A stretch of DNA of 64,000 nucleotides from an uncultured Cellvibrio sp. (GCA_946480695.1 CAMLKG010000004.1:124001-188000), one strand, 5' to 3'; positions 25,540 to 34,913 are shown, counted from the stretch's first letter. The notes: generated by a model not told the origin, from the letters alone. Numbers and translations are program-made.

Positions 25540-26296
25540 GGTTTCTTAACTCCTCGGTAAAATAATTCTGCAAGTCCCGGGTAAGCGCGCGCGCCGCTAC
25601 CGCAAGCGGCTGCCGATAACCGGTGAGCGGGATGTCCTCCCCGACCACCAGGGATATGTGGGGTTTGCGCGCGGGAATATGGTACCAGCGGTGTTTTTTC
25701 GTCAATGTGAGCGGCTGGCACAGGATGGTAACCGGGGTAATCGAGGTTTCGGTACGCAGCGCCACGTTGGCGGCCCCGCGCTGGAAACGCAATGCCTCGC
25801 CCGGCGTCGTGCGGGTGCCCTCGGGGAAAATCACCAGGCTGCTACCGCCAGCGATAGATTTGCGCGCATCCTCAACCAAGCCAACAGCCTCGCTATTCGC
25901 GAGGAAACCGGTGAGCCGCAGGTAGCTGCGCATAAACGGGTTGGTGAACAGCCGATCCTTAACAATGCAATCGGGATTGGGGATAAACGCCATCAAAAAA
26001 GCCACATCCAGCAAACAGGGATGGTTCGCCAGAACCAGCAAGCCGGGGCGCTCCAGCCGCTCCGCATGGCGCACTTCCCAGGTTATTACCCCCAAAAAAC
26101 GTATGGCGTGGATAAACCAGCGGAATGAGCGATGGATCAGCCTGCGCGCCTGTTGCTGTCGCTGCTGCGGATGCGCGTAACGCCAGCGAATCCAGGGGCT
26201 GGCAACCCAGGGAATCAATAACCCCATGACACCAAACAACGTAAAACTCAGGGCCGTTGCCACTAATCGCCACACGTAATTGAAGGAAAACATCAT
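25469..26296 (-). CDS. 1-acylglycerol-3-phosphate O-acyltransferase-like protein (PlsC fold)
   Basis: A 275-residue PlsC-type acyltransferase. VLANHPCLLDVAF is the H-x4-D catalytic motif and VIFPEGTRTTPGEALRFQRG the acyl-acceptor block. An N-terminal helix (LVATALSFTLFGVMGLLIPW) anchors it in the inner membrane. ATG 26296 is preferred because it overlaps the upstream stop as ATGA; an in-frame ATG at 26320 is possible. The last 24 residues are coded by sequence that also encodes the ACP start, a 71-base overlap that is long for this operon. Confidence 0.83.
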   Translation of the reverse strand: MMFSFNYVWRLVATALSFTLFGVMGLLIPWVASPWIRWRYAHPQQRQQQARRLIHRSFRWFIHAIRFLGVITWEVRHAERLERPGLLVLANHPCLLDVAFLMAFIPNPDCIVKDRLFTNPFMRSYLRLTGFLANSEAVGLVEDARKSIAGGSSLVIFPEGTRTTPGEALRFQRGAANVALRTETSITPVTILCQPLTLTKKHRWYHIPARKPHISLVVGEDIPLTGYRQPLAVAARALTRDLQNYFTEELRNHERNIHGCPGAGIEAVDYRHIGP

Positions 26297-26949
26297 AGTG
26301 TTGCGCGACTCAGCCGCCATGCCTGCCCGTAATTTCCCAGCAGCAGGCTCGCTTGCGCAGACTCCATTAAACCCGCCAATGACACCACCGCTGTTGCCCC
26401 CGCCTCGGCCGCAGGTTCAGGCTGCAACCGCCAGCCAGAGCCCGGCGCGATAAGCATCGCCACGGCAAAGGGTTGCTGCGGTTCATTCACGTGGGGATGA
26501 TAAATCGGCGGCGGCGGCTCATCGCAAAATACACACAGCACATTGCCATTGGTTTGGTGGGCAATACCGAGGCTTTCGAGCAACCCCGCCAAGAGGTTAT
26601 GGCGTCCTCCGCTCAATGCGGTAATGCCCGTGGTGAGGTTACGGTGGATGGAATAAAGGCCCGCAATGGAATTATGTACCGAAAGGCCAAAGGCCGTGGG
26701 TGACATCAACTCGCCATTTGCCAGGTCTTGTAACAACCCCAGGGTCCGGCTGCATTCGCCGTGGCGCGAGACATAAACCAGCGGCATGGGGCCGTATGTT
26801 TGGATAATAGGTTCAATCACGCTGAATGCGGCGCGCCCAAGCGGGCTTAAACGCCTGCGCAGCATAGCGGGAATCTGTGCAGAATCCGGCTGCCCGCACG
26901 CGGAAGACCAAAATTGCCATGCCGGGATAGCAAAGTTAAGCGCCGTCAT
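26293..26949 (-). CDS. Beta-ketoacyl synthase N-terminal-like protein (chain-length-factor type)
   Basis: A 218-residue protein matching only the N-terminal half of a ketosynthase. LSVHNSIAGLYSIHRNLTTG and ALSGGRHNLLAGLLES follow the thiolase fold, but no catalytic Cys or His pair of a working enzyme is present. Such truncated KS partners are known as chain-length-factor-like subunits in APE operons, pairing with the complete ketosynthase. It is the first gene of the operon; a possible promoter lies just upstream. Confidence 0.78.
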   Translation of the reverse strand: MTALNFAIPAWQFWSSACGQPDSAQIPAMLRRRLSPLGRAAFSVIEPIIQTYGPMPLVYVSRHGECSRTLGLLQDLANGELMSPTAFGLSVHNSIAGLYSIHRNLTTGITALSGGRHNLLAGLLESLGIAHQTNGNVLCVFCDEPPPPIYHPHVNEPQQPFAVAMLIAPGSGWRLQPEPAAEAGATAVVSLAGLMESAQASLLLGNYGQAWRLSRATL

Positions 26950-26989
26950 TATTTTTGATACTCACCTGCTGGAACCCCTGTGAGCAACA

Positions 26990-27019
26990 ATAATGATTAT
27001 GAAAGCCAACCCAGGTCAA
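26990..27019 (-). promoter_or_regulatory. Candidate promoter of the aryl polyene operon
   Basis: On the minus strand TTGACC (27014-27019) and CATTAT (26990-26995) are 18 bases apart, about 40 bases before the first gene. Each box is a fair but imperfect sigma-70 match. The 122-base gap holds nothing else recognised. Confidence 0.35.
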
Positions 27020-27071
27020 GCATTAGTAACGCCGGAAGGACCTTTCCCAACCAAGCCGTTTAAAATTAATA

Positions 27072-29093
27072 CTAATTGCCCTGGGCGGCCTGGCGCACCT
27101 GGTTAATCGAAATCACCTGCGCGCTGCTTTCGCCGGATTTAAATTCGCCATCCACCACCAATTCCGGCTCCAGCGGCGCGGCCAGAATTTCGCGGTAGAG
27201 GGGTTCGATATTCCCCAGGGCCGTTTGCAGTTGGTACAAATTGGTCTGCAACATCTCCACTTGCTCGGCATGGGAATTGCGCTGGTTTTGCAGTTGGGTA
27301 AGGCGCAGCATGTGGTGTTCCAGCAATTGCTTCTGGTACTGGTTTTGGTGGAACAAAGGAGCCAATGCTTCCTGCATCCACTGGTTAATATGCAGGCTCA
27401 AGTCGCCGTATACATTGCGCACCTCCTGCACCAGGGTGTTGATAAACCGGCTGATCAACGCCCCCTTGTGAGTCAGTACAGTGGTGAGGGATTTACGGAA
27501 GTCATCCGCGCGCCGGTGTAATTGGCGCAACTGGCGGCGCTGCTTCTGGATTTTCAGCAGGTGGCGCATCATCAGGTGATCATCGGCCAAAGGCTGGTCG
27601 GGACGCTCGTAGATAGAGGCCATAACCCGATTGCACCGTTCAATCTCCCGTTCCAGGTGGTTGATATTGCTATCCACATCGTCAAAGAACTTGCCGATGG
27701 CGCGGGCCAATCCCAGTGTCGTCCAGCTTTGCGCAAGGTTCTTGTGGGCCTCGGCAATTTGCTGTTCCAGCTGGGCCAGGCTAATCGGCGCCAGCAACGG
27801 CACTTTTTGCGATTCGAGCAAGCGCTGGCTGGTACGCAACGATAAGGCCTGCTTGTGGTAATCATGGTGGGCGCGGCGGATGGTATCGCGCAACTCCTGT
27901 AGCTTGGCCGCGGCGTTTTCCGGTGCCGTGGTGCGCAGTTCAGCCAGCTCGTGTTCCGCTTCCGCAATGCGGCGCACCAGGCCGTTGCGCGCGTTGATGA
28001 CCATTTCGTAACTGTCACCGACCAACCGATGGCCAATAATTTGTTGCTGGTTGCGCATTACAATTCCCGCCAGCATACGTTCCAGTTGCGGGAAATTGCT
28101 GCGCGCCAACAACGCCTGGTTACGCCCGACCTTACCGAGCAGCCCTTGCTTGGCCGAAAGTGCAACCACGTGGTTGGGGGATAACTCAAGCTGGTGCGCG
28201 GTGAGCCGGCGCAGTTGGTTGATGTTGGCTTCCACTTCCTGCGGCGGGGTTAAATCGTCCCAGAGGCTGTCGATTTTATTCAACAGTGCAATAACTGCTG
28301 TGCAATTTTCCTCGCGCAGGGTCTGGATATGCTCCCGCCAGATTTCCATATCGCTGGCCGTCACCCCGGCATCGGCCGACAACAAAAACAAAATCGCCTG
28401 GGCATCCGGCAGGGTTTTTAACGTGAGTTCGGGTTCATTGCCCAAGGCGTTCAAGCCGGGGGTATCCACAATACGCAAGCCCTGGCGCAGCAGCGGGTGG
28501 TCAAGGCTAATGAGCGCATGGCGCCAGGCCGGCACAGATACCAGGCCCTGTTCATCGCGCTCGCCCAACTCATCCTGCGCAAAACCCAACTTGACGGCAT
28601 CCGCCACACTGACTTGCTTGCTGGCGGAAACCTGGTTAATGGCCGCGCGGGTTTGCTCCTGGTCATTCGCATCAAAATGGATTGTTACCCAATTTTGCGG
28701 GATGCGTTTAAAGCTTTGCAGGCTGGTGTGGGTGCGACGGGTCTCGATAGGCAACAAGCGCACACAATTGGCGGGCTGGTGCGCATCCCAATAAATTTCC
28801 GTGGGGCACATAGTCGTACGCCCCGGTTGTGACGGCAGCAAGCGGCGCCCGCCACCGGTATACAAAAGCGCATTGATCAGCTCGGTTTTTCCCCGTGAAA
28901 ACTCACCCACACACGCAATGGTAAAACTCTCGCCGCGCAATAACTGGCGGGCCCGTTGCAGGGTTTCGCCCATGGGTACCGCAAAAACCCCATGATGGTT
29001 GAGCCAGTGCTCAAAGCGCTGCAAACGCTCGTCCAACTGGCGTTTCCAACGGTTGTAATGGGTCATCTGGCGATGCAGGGATCTTGCGTCCAT
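27072..29093 (-). CDS. Bacterial dynamin-like GTPase with coiled-coil stalk
   Basis: A 673-residue GTPase. The P-loop GEFSRGKT is at 63-70, switch/G2 threonines in GRTTMCPTE, G3 DTPG at 210-213 and G4 NKID at 272-275. After the GTPase domain, about 370-650 is helical and rich in Gln, Glu, Arg and Leu, as in dynamin stalks. No membrane helix is obvious; membrane contact would be through the stalk tip. Bacterial dynamin-like proteins remodel or protect membranes, but this one has no known role. It faces the same way as the aryl polyene operon just downstream, 122 bases away, and is absent at this point in the Pseudomonas gene order. Confidence 0.82.
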   Translation of the reverse strand: MDARSLHRQMTHYNRWKRQLDERLQRFEHWLNHHGVFAVPMGETLQRARQLLRGESFTIACVGEFSRGKTELINALLYTGGGRRLLPSQPGRTTMCPTEIYWDAHQPANCVRLLPIETRRTHTSLQSFKRIPQNWVTIHFDANDQEQTRAAINQVSASKQVSVADAVKLGFAQDELGERDEQGLVSVPAWRHALISLDHPLLRQGLRIVDTPGLNALGNEPELTLKTLPDAQAILFLLSADAGVTASDMEIWREHIQTLREENCTAVIALLNKIDSLWDDLTPPQEVEANINQLRRLTAHQLELSPNHVVALSAKQGLLGKVGRNQALLARSNFPQLERMLAGIVMRNQQQIIGHRLVGDSYEMVINARNGLVRRIAEAEHELAELRTTAPENAAAKLQELRDTIRRAHHDYHKQALSLRTSQRLLESQKVPLLAPISLAQLEQQIAEAHKNLAQSWTTLGLARAIGKFFDDVDSNINHLEREIERCNRVMASIYERPDQPLADDHLMMRHLLKIQKQRRQLRQLHRRADDFRKSLTTVLTHKGALISRFINTLVQEVRNVYGDLSLHINQWMQEALAPLFHQNQYQKQLLEHHMLRLTQLQNQRNSHAEQVEMLQTNLYQLQTALGNIEPLYREILAAPLEPELVVDGEFKSGESSAQVISINQVRQAAQGN

Positions 29094-29355
29094 AGCGGTA
29101 CACTCATTATTTATGTTTTGTAATAGCTGACGGAAATAACCAGTAATAATGAAATGCTAAATTCAGTGTTAGGCATTAAAGCGGAAAATCATGCCATTGG
29201 CCAGATCTTGAGCAGCGAATGGTCAGTTCAGGTGGCTAAAAGGCGGGAAATTGCTACTTAATGCAACATTCAGCGCAACACTTTGCGGGAATCAGGCAAT
29301 ACAACCTGACGGGACTGGAGGCGGATCATAAATCCATCCTCCAATAGCCGGCAAA
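29094..29355. other. Gene-free gap between yggT and the dynamin-like gene
   Basis: This 262-base gap holds no convincing gene. It should contain the promoter of the dynamin-like gene and the end of the yggS-proC-yggT transcript. An imperfect hairpin (TGGAGG/CCTCCA, 29316-29343) lies just past yggT but has no T-tract on the minus strand. Confidence 0.5.
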
Positions 29356-29949
29356 CTACCAATACCCCAGGGTGACGGAGGGATTAACGCCTAAAAACAC
29401 CCCCAGGCGGATTATCAAGATATCCACAATCTTTAAACCCAACAAAATAAAGATGGGCGATAAATCGATAACACCACCCAGCGGCGGCAGGATTTTACGA
29501 ATGGGTGCTGTGAGGGGGTTAATGATCTGGTTCGCCAATACCAGCAGCGGATTGTGACTGTAAGGCGCAACGAAACTACCGATAATACTGATAATCATGC
29601 ACCAGAAAAAAATGCTTGAAATGATCGTAAGTGCCCCCACAAAACCCCAGGCGAGCAGCAACAACGGATTGGCAATCAAACCGCCGACGCCAACCACCAG
29701 GCATAAAACCATGCTGGCTATCAATTGCACCAGCAGAATCAATACCACCGAGGCCATATCAATTCCAAGCACACCCGGAATAATTTTGCGCAGGGGTTTT
29801 AACAACGGCATGGTGATTTTTACGATTGCTTGGGAAACCGGGTTATAAAAATCCGCGCGTACCAGTTGTAACAAAAATCGCAAAATAACAATCACCAGGA
29901 ACAGCGACATCAAGCTATAAACAATCAAATGCAAAATATTGGCAATCAT
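29356..29949 (-). CDS. yggT: YggT family membrane protein
   Basis: A 197-residue inner-membrane protein with the duplicated YggT module, each copy having two helices and a PL..P..P-type turn: PLLKPLRKIIPGVLGIDMASV in the first and PLTAPIRKILPPLGGVIDLS in the second. Family members are linked to osmotic or cation stress and to SepF/CCB-like roles, but the function is not settled. It is 32 bases behind proC on the same strand, as in Pseudomonas and E. coli. Confidence 0.88.
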   Translation of the reverse strand: MIANILHLIVYSLMSLFLVIVILRFLLQLVRADFYNPVSQAIVKITMPLLKPLRKIIPGVLGIDMASVVLILLVQLIASMVLCLVVGVGGLIANPLLLLAWGFVGALTIISSIFFWCMIISIIGSFVAPYSHNPLLVLANQIINPLTAPIRKILPPLGGVIDLSPIFILLGLKIVDILIIRLGVFLGVNPSVTLGYW

Positions 29950-29981
29950 GAATTTCTCCGGTGATGGGAATTTTTAACTTT

Positions 29982-30803
29982 TTATTTGCCGAGTAATTCC
30001 GACAATTCAACGGCGCGATTGGAACAGGCTGTCATGGCATTCAATACGGAGGTACGTAATTGATCCTGTTCAAACGAATTGATGGCCCGCTCCGTAGTGC
30101 CGTTGGGTGACGTAACCCGGCGACGCAACTCGGCAACATCGCAATCACTTGCCTTGGCGAGCATGGCCGCACCCAACGCCGTTTGTACGGTTAACTCCGC
30201 AGCACAATCGCGGCTTAAACCCAGTTTTTCACCGGCATCGATCATTGCTTCCATAAATAAAAAGAAATAGGCGGGACCCGAACCCGATACCGCGGTAACA
30301 CTGTTGATTAACGGCTCATCGTCCAGCCACTGCACAACGCCTACCGCGCCGAGGATCGCATTGGCAATGGATTTTTGTTCGTCACTCACCTGTGCATTGG
30401 CAAACAACCCGCTGGCACCGGCACGTATTTGCGATGGTGTGTTGGGCATGCAACGGACAATCGCCTGCCCTGCCCCCAACCAATTCGCCAAACTTTCCGT
30501 GGTTATGCCCGCGGCCACCGAAATAATCAGCGGTTGATGCGCCAGGGAAGCGCGCAAAGCCAAACAAACTTCCTTCAACATTTGCGGTTTTACCGCCAGG
30601 ACAACAACATCCGCCCCTTGCGCCGCCACATTGTTATCGGTGGTTATCCCTATAGCGAATTCCTGTTGCACTTTTTCGAGCGCCGCCAGGCGCGGGCCAG
30701 CGGCAATGATGCGGTTGCGGCTGTAACCCTCTGCCACCAGGCCGCCGATAATCGCTTTGGCCATGTTGCCCGCGCCGATAAACGCAATTCTGGATGTACT
30801 CAC
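29982..30803 (-). CDS. proC: Pyrroline-5-carboxylate reductase
   Basis: ProC makes the last step of proline synthesis. The 273-residue protein begins IAFIGAGNMAKAIIGGL, the NAD(P)H-binding fold. VLAVKPQMLKEV follows, and the C-terminal family signature is ELRRRVTSPNGTTERAINSF. Length and motifs are normal. It is the middle gene of yggS-proC-yggT, 37 bases after yggS. Confidence 0.95.
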   Translation of the reverse strand: MSTSRIAFIGAGNMAKAIIGGLVAEGYSRNRIIAAGPRLAALEKVQQEFAIGITTDNNVAAQGADVVVLAVKPQMLKEVCLALRASLAHQPLIISVAAGITTESLANWLGAGQAIVRCMPNTPSQIRAGASGLFANAQVSDEQKSIANAILGAVGVVQWLDDEPLINSVTAVSGSGPAYFFLFMEAMIDAGEKLGLSRDCAAELTVQTALGAAMLAKASDCDVAELRRRVTSPNGTTERAINSFEQDQLRTSVLNAMTACSNRAVELSELLGK

Positions 30804-30840
30804 ATTTAATCCTTAGGATTCACATTAATGTCAAAACCGG

Positions 30841-31527
30841 TTACTGGCGCGCTCCGAAAATATCTGTTCCCACACGCACAAAGGTAGCCCCCTCCGCAAT
30901 GGCGGCTTCCATGTCGCCCGACATTCCCATGGATAAGGTATCCATGCGAAAACCCTGGAGGTTTAACACCTGCTGGGCCGAACGCAATTTCGCAAAGGCC
31001 TTGCGTTGTCGGGCGGGGTCATCGGTGGCGGCGGGAATCGCCATCAATCCCCGCAAATTCAAATTTGCCAGCGGTGTGATACCCCTGATCAGGGCCGGTA
31101 ATTCTGCCAGACTCACACCGGACTTGGTGGATTCATCATCGATATTTACCTGTACACAAACATTAAGCGCGGGCAAATGTGGCGGGCGCTGCTCATTCAA
31201 CCGTTGGGCAACTTTCAGCCTATCCACTGTATGAACCCATTGGAAATGCCCGGCAATGGCGCGGGTCTTGTTGGACTGGATGGGCCCGATGAAATGCCAT
31301 TCGATGTCCGGCAGCTGGTGCAGGGCAATTTGTTTCTCCAGGGCTTCCTGCAAATAGTTCTCGCCAAAGCGACGTTGGCCCCAGGCATAGGCTTGCGCAA
31401 TCGCTTCCGGCGGCTGGGTTTTGCTAACCGCGATTAACTGCACACTTTGGGGATCTCGCCCGGCGGCGTTGGCGGCTTGGTGAATTCGCGCGGTGACTTT
31501 CGCGAGCTTGTCGTCTATCTTGTGCAT
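30841..31527 (-). CDS. yggS: PLP homeostasis protein YggS/PROSC
   Basis: YggS binds pyridoxal phosphate and keeps free PLP in balance. The 228-residue protein has LIAVSKTQPP with PLP lysine Lys36, FGENYLQEALEK, HFIGPIQSNK and SMGMSGDMEAAIAEGAT, the phosphate-binding end. The ATG at 31527 gives the usual N-terminus; an in-frame GTG at 31569 would add 14 residues that are not conserved. It is divergent from pilT with 60 bases between starts, the same arrangement as in Pseudomonas. Confidence 0.93.
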   Translation of the reverse strand: MHKIDDKLAKVTARIHQAANAAGRDPQSVQLIAVSKTQPPEAIAQAYAWGQRRFGENYLQEALEKQIALHQLPDIEWHFIGPIQSNKTRAIAGHFQWVHTVDRLKVAQRLNEQRPPHLPALNVCVQVNIDDESTKSGVSLAELPALIRGITPLANLNLRGLMAIPAATDDPARQRKAFAKLRSAQQVLNLQGFRMDTLSMGMSGDMEAAIAEGATFVRVGTDIFGARQ

Positions 31528-31587
31528 ATCCAGTTGTACTGACTCATCATAAATCGGCCTGGCCGACACATAAAAAAGGTTGCCCTG

Positions 31588-32622
31588 ATGGATATCACCG
31601 AATTACTGGCCTTCAGCGCCAAACAAGGCGCGTCTGACTTGCACTTGTCGGCGGGTTTGCCGCCGATGATCCGTGTGGATGGCGATGTGCGCCGCATCAA
31701 CCTGCCGCCCATGGAGCATAAGCAGGTACACGGCTTGATTTACGACATTATGAATGACAAGCAGCGCAAGGACTACGAAGAATTCCTGGAAACCGACTTT
31801 TCATTTGAAGTGCCCGGCGTCGCCCGCTTCCGGGTAAACGCCTTTAACCAGAACCGTGGTGCGGGCGCGGTATTCCGTACCATTCCCTCCAAAGTGTTAA
31901 CCATGGAAGAACTGGGTATGGGCAATGTGTTCCGCGATATATGTGCGGTTCCACGCGGCCTTGTGCTGGTTACCGGGCCGACAGGTTCGGGTAAATCCAC
32001 GACCCTCGCCGCGATGATCGACTACATCAATGACAACAAATATGAACACGTTCTGACCATCGAAGACCCGATCGAATTTGTCCACGAATCCAAAAAGTGC
32101 CTGGTCAACCAGCGCGAAGTGCACCGCGATACCCACGGCTTTAACGAAGCGCTACGCTCTGCCCTCCGCGAAGACCCGGACATTATCCTTGTGGGTGAGA
32201 TGCGCGACCTGGAAACCATTCGACTCGCCCTCACCGCCGCCGAGACCGGCCACCTGGTATTCGGTACCCTGCACACCACCTCAGCGGCAAAAACCATCGA
32301 CCGTATCGTGGACGTATTCCCCGCGAACGAAAAATCCATGGTTCGTTCGATGTTGTCGGAATCGCTGCAAGCGGTAATCTCCCAAACGTTGATGAAGAAA
32401 AATGGCGGCGGGCGGGTGGCCGCGCACGAAATTATGCGCGGCACATCCGCCATCCGTAACCTGATCCGCGAAGACAAGGTTGCGCAAATGTATTCAGCTA
32501 TCCAGACCGGCGCTTCGTTGGGAATGCAGACGATGGACCAATGCCTGGCCGATCTGGTATCGCGCCGTATTGTCAGCCGCGATGCAGCGAAAGCCAAAGC
32601 GAAGTTCCCCGAGAACTTTTAA
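31588..32622 (+). CDS. pilT: Type IV pilus retraction ATPase PilT
   Basis: PilT is the hexameric motor that disassembles the type IV pilus and drives twitching. At 344 residues it is normal. Walker A GPTGSGKST is at 130-138; the Walker B region is LVGEMRDLETIRLA with its Asp/Glu box before it (REDPDI), and the His box lies at TGHLVFGTLHT. The AIRNLIREDK motif near residue 290 is specific to PilT and needed for retraction. The paralogue pilU follows 63 bases later. Confidence 0.96.
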   Translation: MDITELLAFSAKQGASDLHLSAGLPPMIRVDGDVRRINLPPMEHKQVHGLIYDIMNDKQRKDYEEFLETDFSFEVPGVARFRVNAFNQNRGAGAVFRTIPSKVLTMEELGMGNVFRDICAVPRGLVLVTGPTGSGKSTTLAAMIDYINDNKYEHVLTIEDPIEFVHESKKCLVNQREVHRDTHGFNEALRSALREDPDIILVGEMRDLETIRLALTAAETGHLVFGTLHTTSAAKTIDRIVDVFPANEKSMVRSMLSESLQAVISQTLMKKNGGGRVAAHEIMRGTSAIRNLIREDKVAQMYSAIQTGASLGMQTMDQCLADLVSRRIVSRDAAKAKAKFPENF

Positions 32623-32685
32623 TTTTTATTTCATTAATGTTTCATCGCAGTCACATATATTTCAATAATTTTCAGGTGGTTTGTT

Positions 32686-33831
32686 ATGGATTTTGATCGT
32701 TTACTAACGCTGATGGTTGAAAAAGGCGCGTCGGATTTATTTATCACCGCCGGTGTGCCGCCTTCGATCAAAGTCCACGGCAAAATCGTGCCGGTTACCG
32801 CCACACCACTCGCGCCGGAAAAAGTGCGCGAGCTGGTGCTGAGCGTAATGAACGAAAAACAGCGCACGGAATTCCTGGAGAAAAAGGAACTTAACTTCGC
32901 GGTGAGTGCACGCGGTATCGGCCGCTTCCGCGCCAGTGCTTTTTATCAACGCAACCTCGCGGGAATGGTGTTGCGCCGCATTGAAACAAAGATTCCGCAA
33001 ATCGATGAACTGGGCCTGCCGGAAATCATTAAGGAATTGGCCATGACCAAACGCGGCCTGATTATTTTTGTGGGCGCAACCGGTACCGGTAAATCAACCT
33101 CGCTGGCATCCATGATTGGCCACCGCAACCAAAACTCCAAGGGCCATATTATTTCCATCGAAGACCCGATTGAATTTATCCACCAGCACCAGGGTTGCAT
33201 CATTACCCAGCGCGAAGTGGGTATCGACACCGAATCGTTTGAGATCGCACTTAAAAATACCTTGCGGCAAGCGCCGGATGTGATCCTGATTGGTGAGGTA
33301 CGTTCGCGCGAAACCATGGATCACGCGATTGCCTTCGCGGAAACCGGCCACTTGTGTTTGTGTACGCTCCATGCCAACAACGCCAACCAGGCGTTGGACC
33401 GAATCATCCACTTCTTCCCGGCGGATCGCCATCGCCAATTGTGGATGGACTTATCACTGAACCTCAAAGCCATAGTCGCACAACAATTAATTCCAACGCC
33501 CGACGGTAACGGTCGCCGCGCGTGCCTGGAAATTATGATCAATACGCCGCTCGCGCAGGATTTAATCCGCAAGGGCGAAGTGTCAGATTTGAAGGAATTG
33601 ATGAAACGCTCAACCGAATTGGGTATGCAGACGTTTGACCAGGCGCTTTACGCACTCTATGACAACGGTGAAATTACTTATGAAGATGCGCTGCTGCACG
33701 CCGACTCGCCGAACGATTTACGTCTGATGATTAAACTCGGTTCGGAAACCGATTCCAATTATTTATCGCGCGCGGCGGATAATTTGTCGATACAAGGCGA
33801 TGACCATAACAATCGCGGCAAAATGTTTTAA
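32686..33831 (+). CDS. pilU: Type IV pilus retraction ATPase PilU
   Basis: PilU is a PilT paralogue that assists retraction and depends on PilT. The 381-residue protein has Walker A GATGTGKST at 130-138, LIGEVRSRETMDHA as Walker B region, and TGHLCLCTLHANN as His box. It lacks the AIRNLIRE motif and has a 30-residue C-terminal tail beyond PilT. It is transcribed with pilT and ends before a strong terminator. Confidence 0.95.
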   Translation: MDFDRLLTLMVEKGASDLFITAGVPPSIKVHGKIVPVTATPLAPEKVRELVLSVMNEKQRTEFLEKKELNFAVSARGIGRFRASAFYQRNLAGMVLRRIETKIPQIDELGLPEIIKELAMTKRGLIIFVGATGTGKSTSLASMIGHRNQNSKGHIISIEDPIEFIHQHQGCIITQREVGIDTESFEIALKNTLRQAPDVILIGEVRSRETMDHAIAFAETGHLCLCTLHANNANQALDRIIHFFPADRHRQLWMDLSLNLKAIVAQQLIPTPDGNGRRACLEIMINTPLAQDLIRKGEVSDLKELMKRSTELGMQTFDQALYALYDNGEITYEDALLHADSPNDLRLMIKLGSETDSNYLSRAADNLSIQGDDHNNRGKMF

Positions 33832-33854
33832 ATATCCCAACCTTGCCTTTTATA

Positions 33855-33885
33855 AAAAAACGCCGGGCATTTCCCGGCGTTTTTT
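33855..33885. terminator. Bidirectional terminator between pilU and ruvX
   Basis: Thirteen-base perfect stem AAAAAACGCCGGG/CCCGGCGTTTTTT with a five-base loop between convergent genes. Confidence 0.92.
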
Positions 33886-33901
33886 CAAATACCCATTTAG
33901 T

Positions 33902-34315
33902 TTAATGTCGCTCCAGCCAGCTTTCCAAAATCAATCGCGCCGCAATCGAATCTACCGGATGGTTTTTATAATCGCGTGAGCCACCGCGATCCATTATCTC
34001 CCCCTTGGCTGCAAAACTGGTAAGGCGCTCGTCCACTAGCTCCACCTTAAATCCGAATCGGCCGTGGATACGATTGGCAAATTTTCGCGCACGTGCGCTC
34101 AGTTCACTTTCAGTTTCATCCATATTCAGCGGCAGGCCCACCAGTACCAGATCCGGTTTCCAGTCGATCAAGAGTTTTTCAATCTGGTTCCAATCGGGAA
34201 CACCGTCTTTGGCTTTAAGCGGAGGCAGTGCATTGGCTGAACGGGTTATGGTTTGACCGGAGGCAACACCAATATTTTTGGTGCCATAGTCAAAGGCAAG
34301 CAGGGATTTAACCAT
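33902..34315 (-). CDS. ruvX: RuvX/YqgF, pre-16S rRNA nuclease family
   Basis: A 137-residue RNase H-fold protein thought to trim the 5' end of pre-16S r[19 protein letters not shown] carries the first catalytic Asp; [15 protein letters not shown] and [13 protein letters not shown] give the other acidic residues; [14 protein letters not shown] ends the fold. The start at 34315 gives the normal family length; an in-frame extension upstream overlaps yqgE. It is the last gene of gshB-tonB-yqgE-ruvX. Confidence 0.93.
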   Translation of the reverse strand: MVKSLLAFDYGTKNIGVASGQTITRSANALPPLKAKDGVPDWNQIEKLLIDWKPDLVLVGLPLNMDETESELSARARKFANRIHGRFGFKVELVDERLTSFAAKGEIMDRGGSRDYKNHPVDSIAARLILESWLERH

Positions 34316-34319
34316 GGAA

Positions 34320-34913
34320 TCAGGCGTGACCGGCCGCAACCGGAATCAAATTGACATCAATTCCCAAGGACTGGGCAGCGGCAGCCCAACGCTGTTCAAA
34401 GGGGGTATTAAAGATAATGTCTTTATCGGCGGGCACGGTTAACCAGGAATTCGCGGCAATTTCCGCTTCCAGTTGACCTTCGCCCCAACCGGCATAACCC
34501 AACGTAATCAGGCATTGCCTGGGGCCATGCCCTTGCGCAAGTGCGGCAATAATATCGCGCGAGGCAGTGAGGCTGATTTCAGGCGACACTTCCAGGGTTG
34601 ATTGCCACTTGGTGTCATTGGAATGCAACACAAAACCCCGCTCCGGCTGAACCGGGCCGCCGCTCATGATGATTTGTTCGCCCTGGTTAGACAGGTCATC
34701 CAAATCCATCTGTGCAAATATTTCCTTGAGCAACATGGGTGTAGCTGCATTAATCACCACCCCCATTGCCCCTTTGTCACTGTGCTCGCAAATGTAGGTC
34801 ACCGTGTGGGCAAACGAAGAATCGTTCAACCCGGGCATGGCGATAAGGAAATGATCGCGCAAGCTGCCCGGCGTGAGTTCGTCATAATCGGTGGAAGTAG
34901 GTTTTTGTATCAT
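34320..34913 (-). CDS. yqgE: YqgE/AlgH (UPF0301) family protein
   Basis: A 197-residue protein of the YqgE/AlgH family, called AlgH in Pseudomonas for an effect on alginate; the biochemical role is unknown. [49 protein letters not shown] and [20 protein letters not shown] are the family blocks. It sits directly before ruvX, a pairing conserved through gammaproteobacteria. Confidence 0.93.
   Translation of the reverse strand: MIQKPTSTDYDELTPGSLRDHFLIAMPGLNDSSFAHTVTYICEHSDKGAMGVVINAATPMLLKEIFAQMDLDDLSNQGEQIIMSGGPVQPERGFVLHSNDTKWQSTLEVSPEISLTASRDIIAALAQGHGPRQCLITLGYAGWGEGQLEAEIAANSWLTVPADKDIIFNTPFEQRWAAAAQSLGIDVNLIPVAAGHA

Noticed and set aside
29316..29343. Terminator after yggT
   Set aside because: The hairpin is imperfect and has no T-tract in the direction of yggT transcription.
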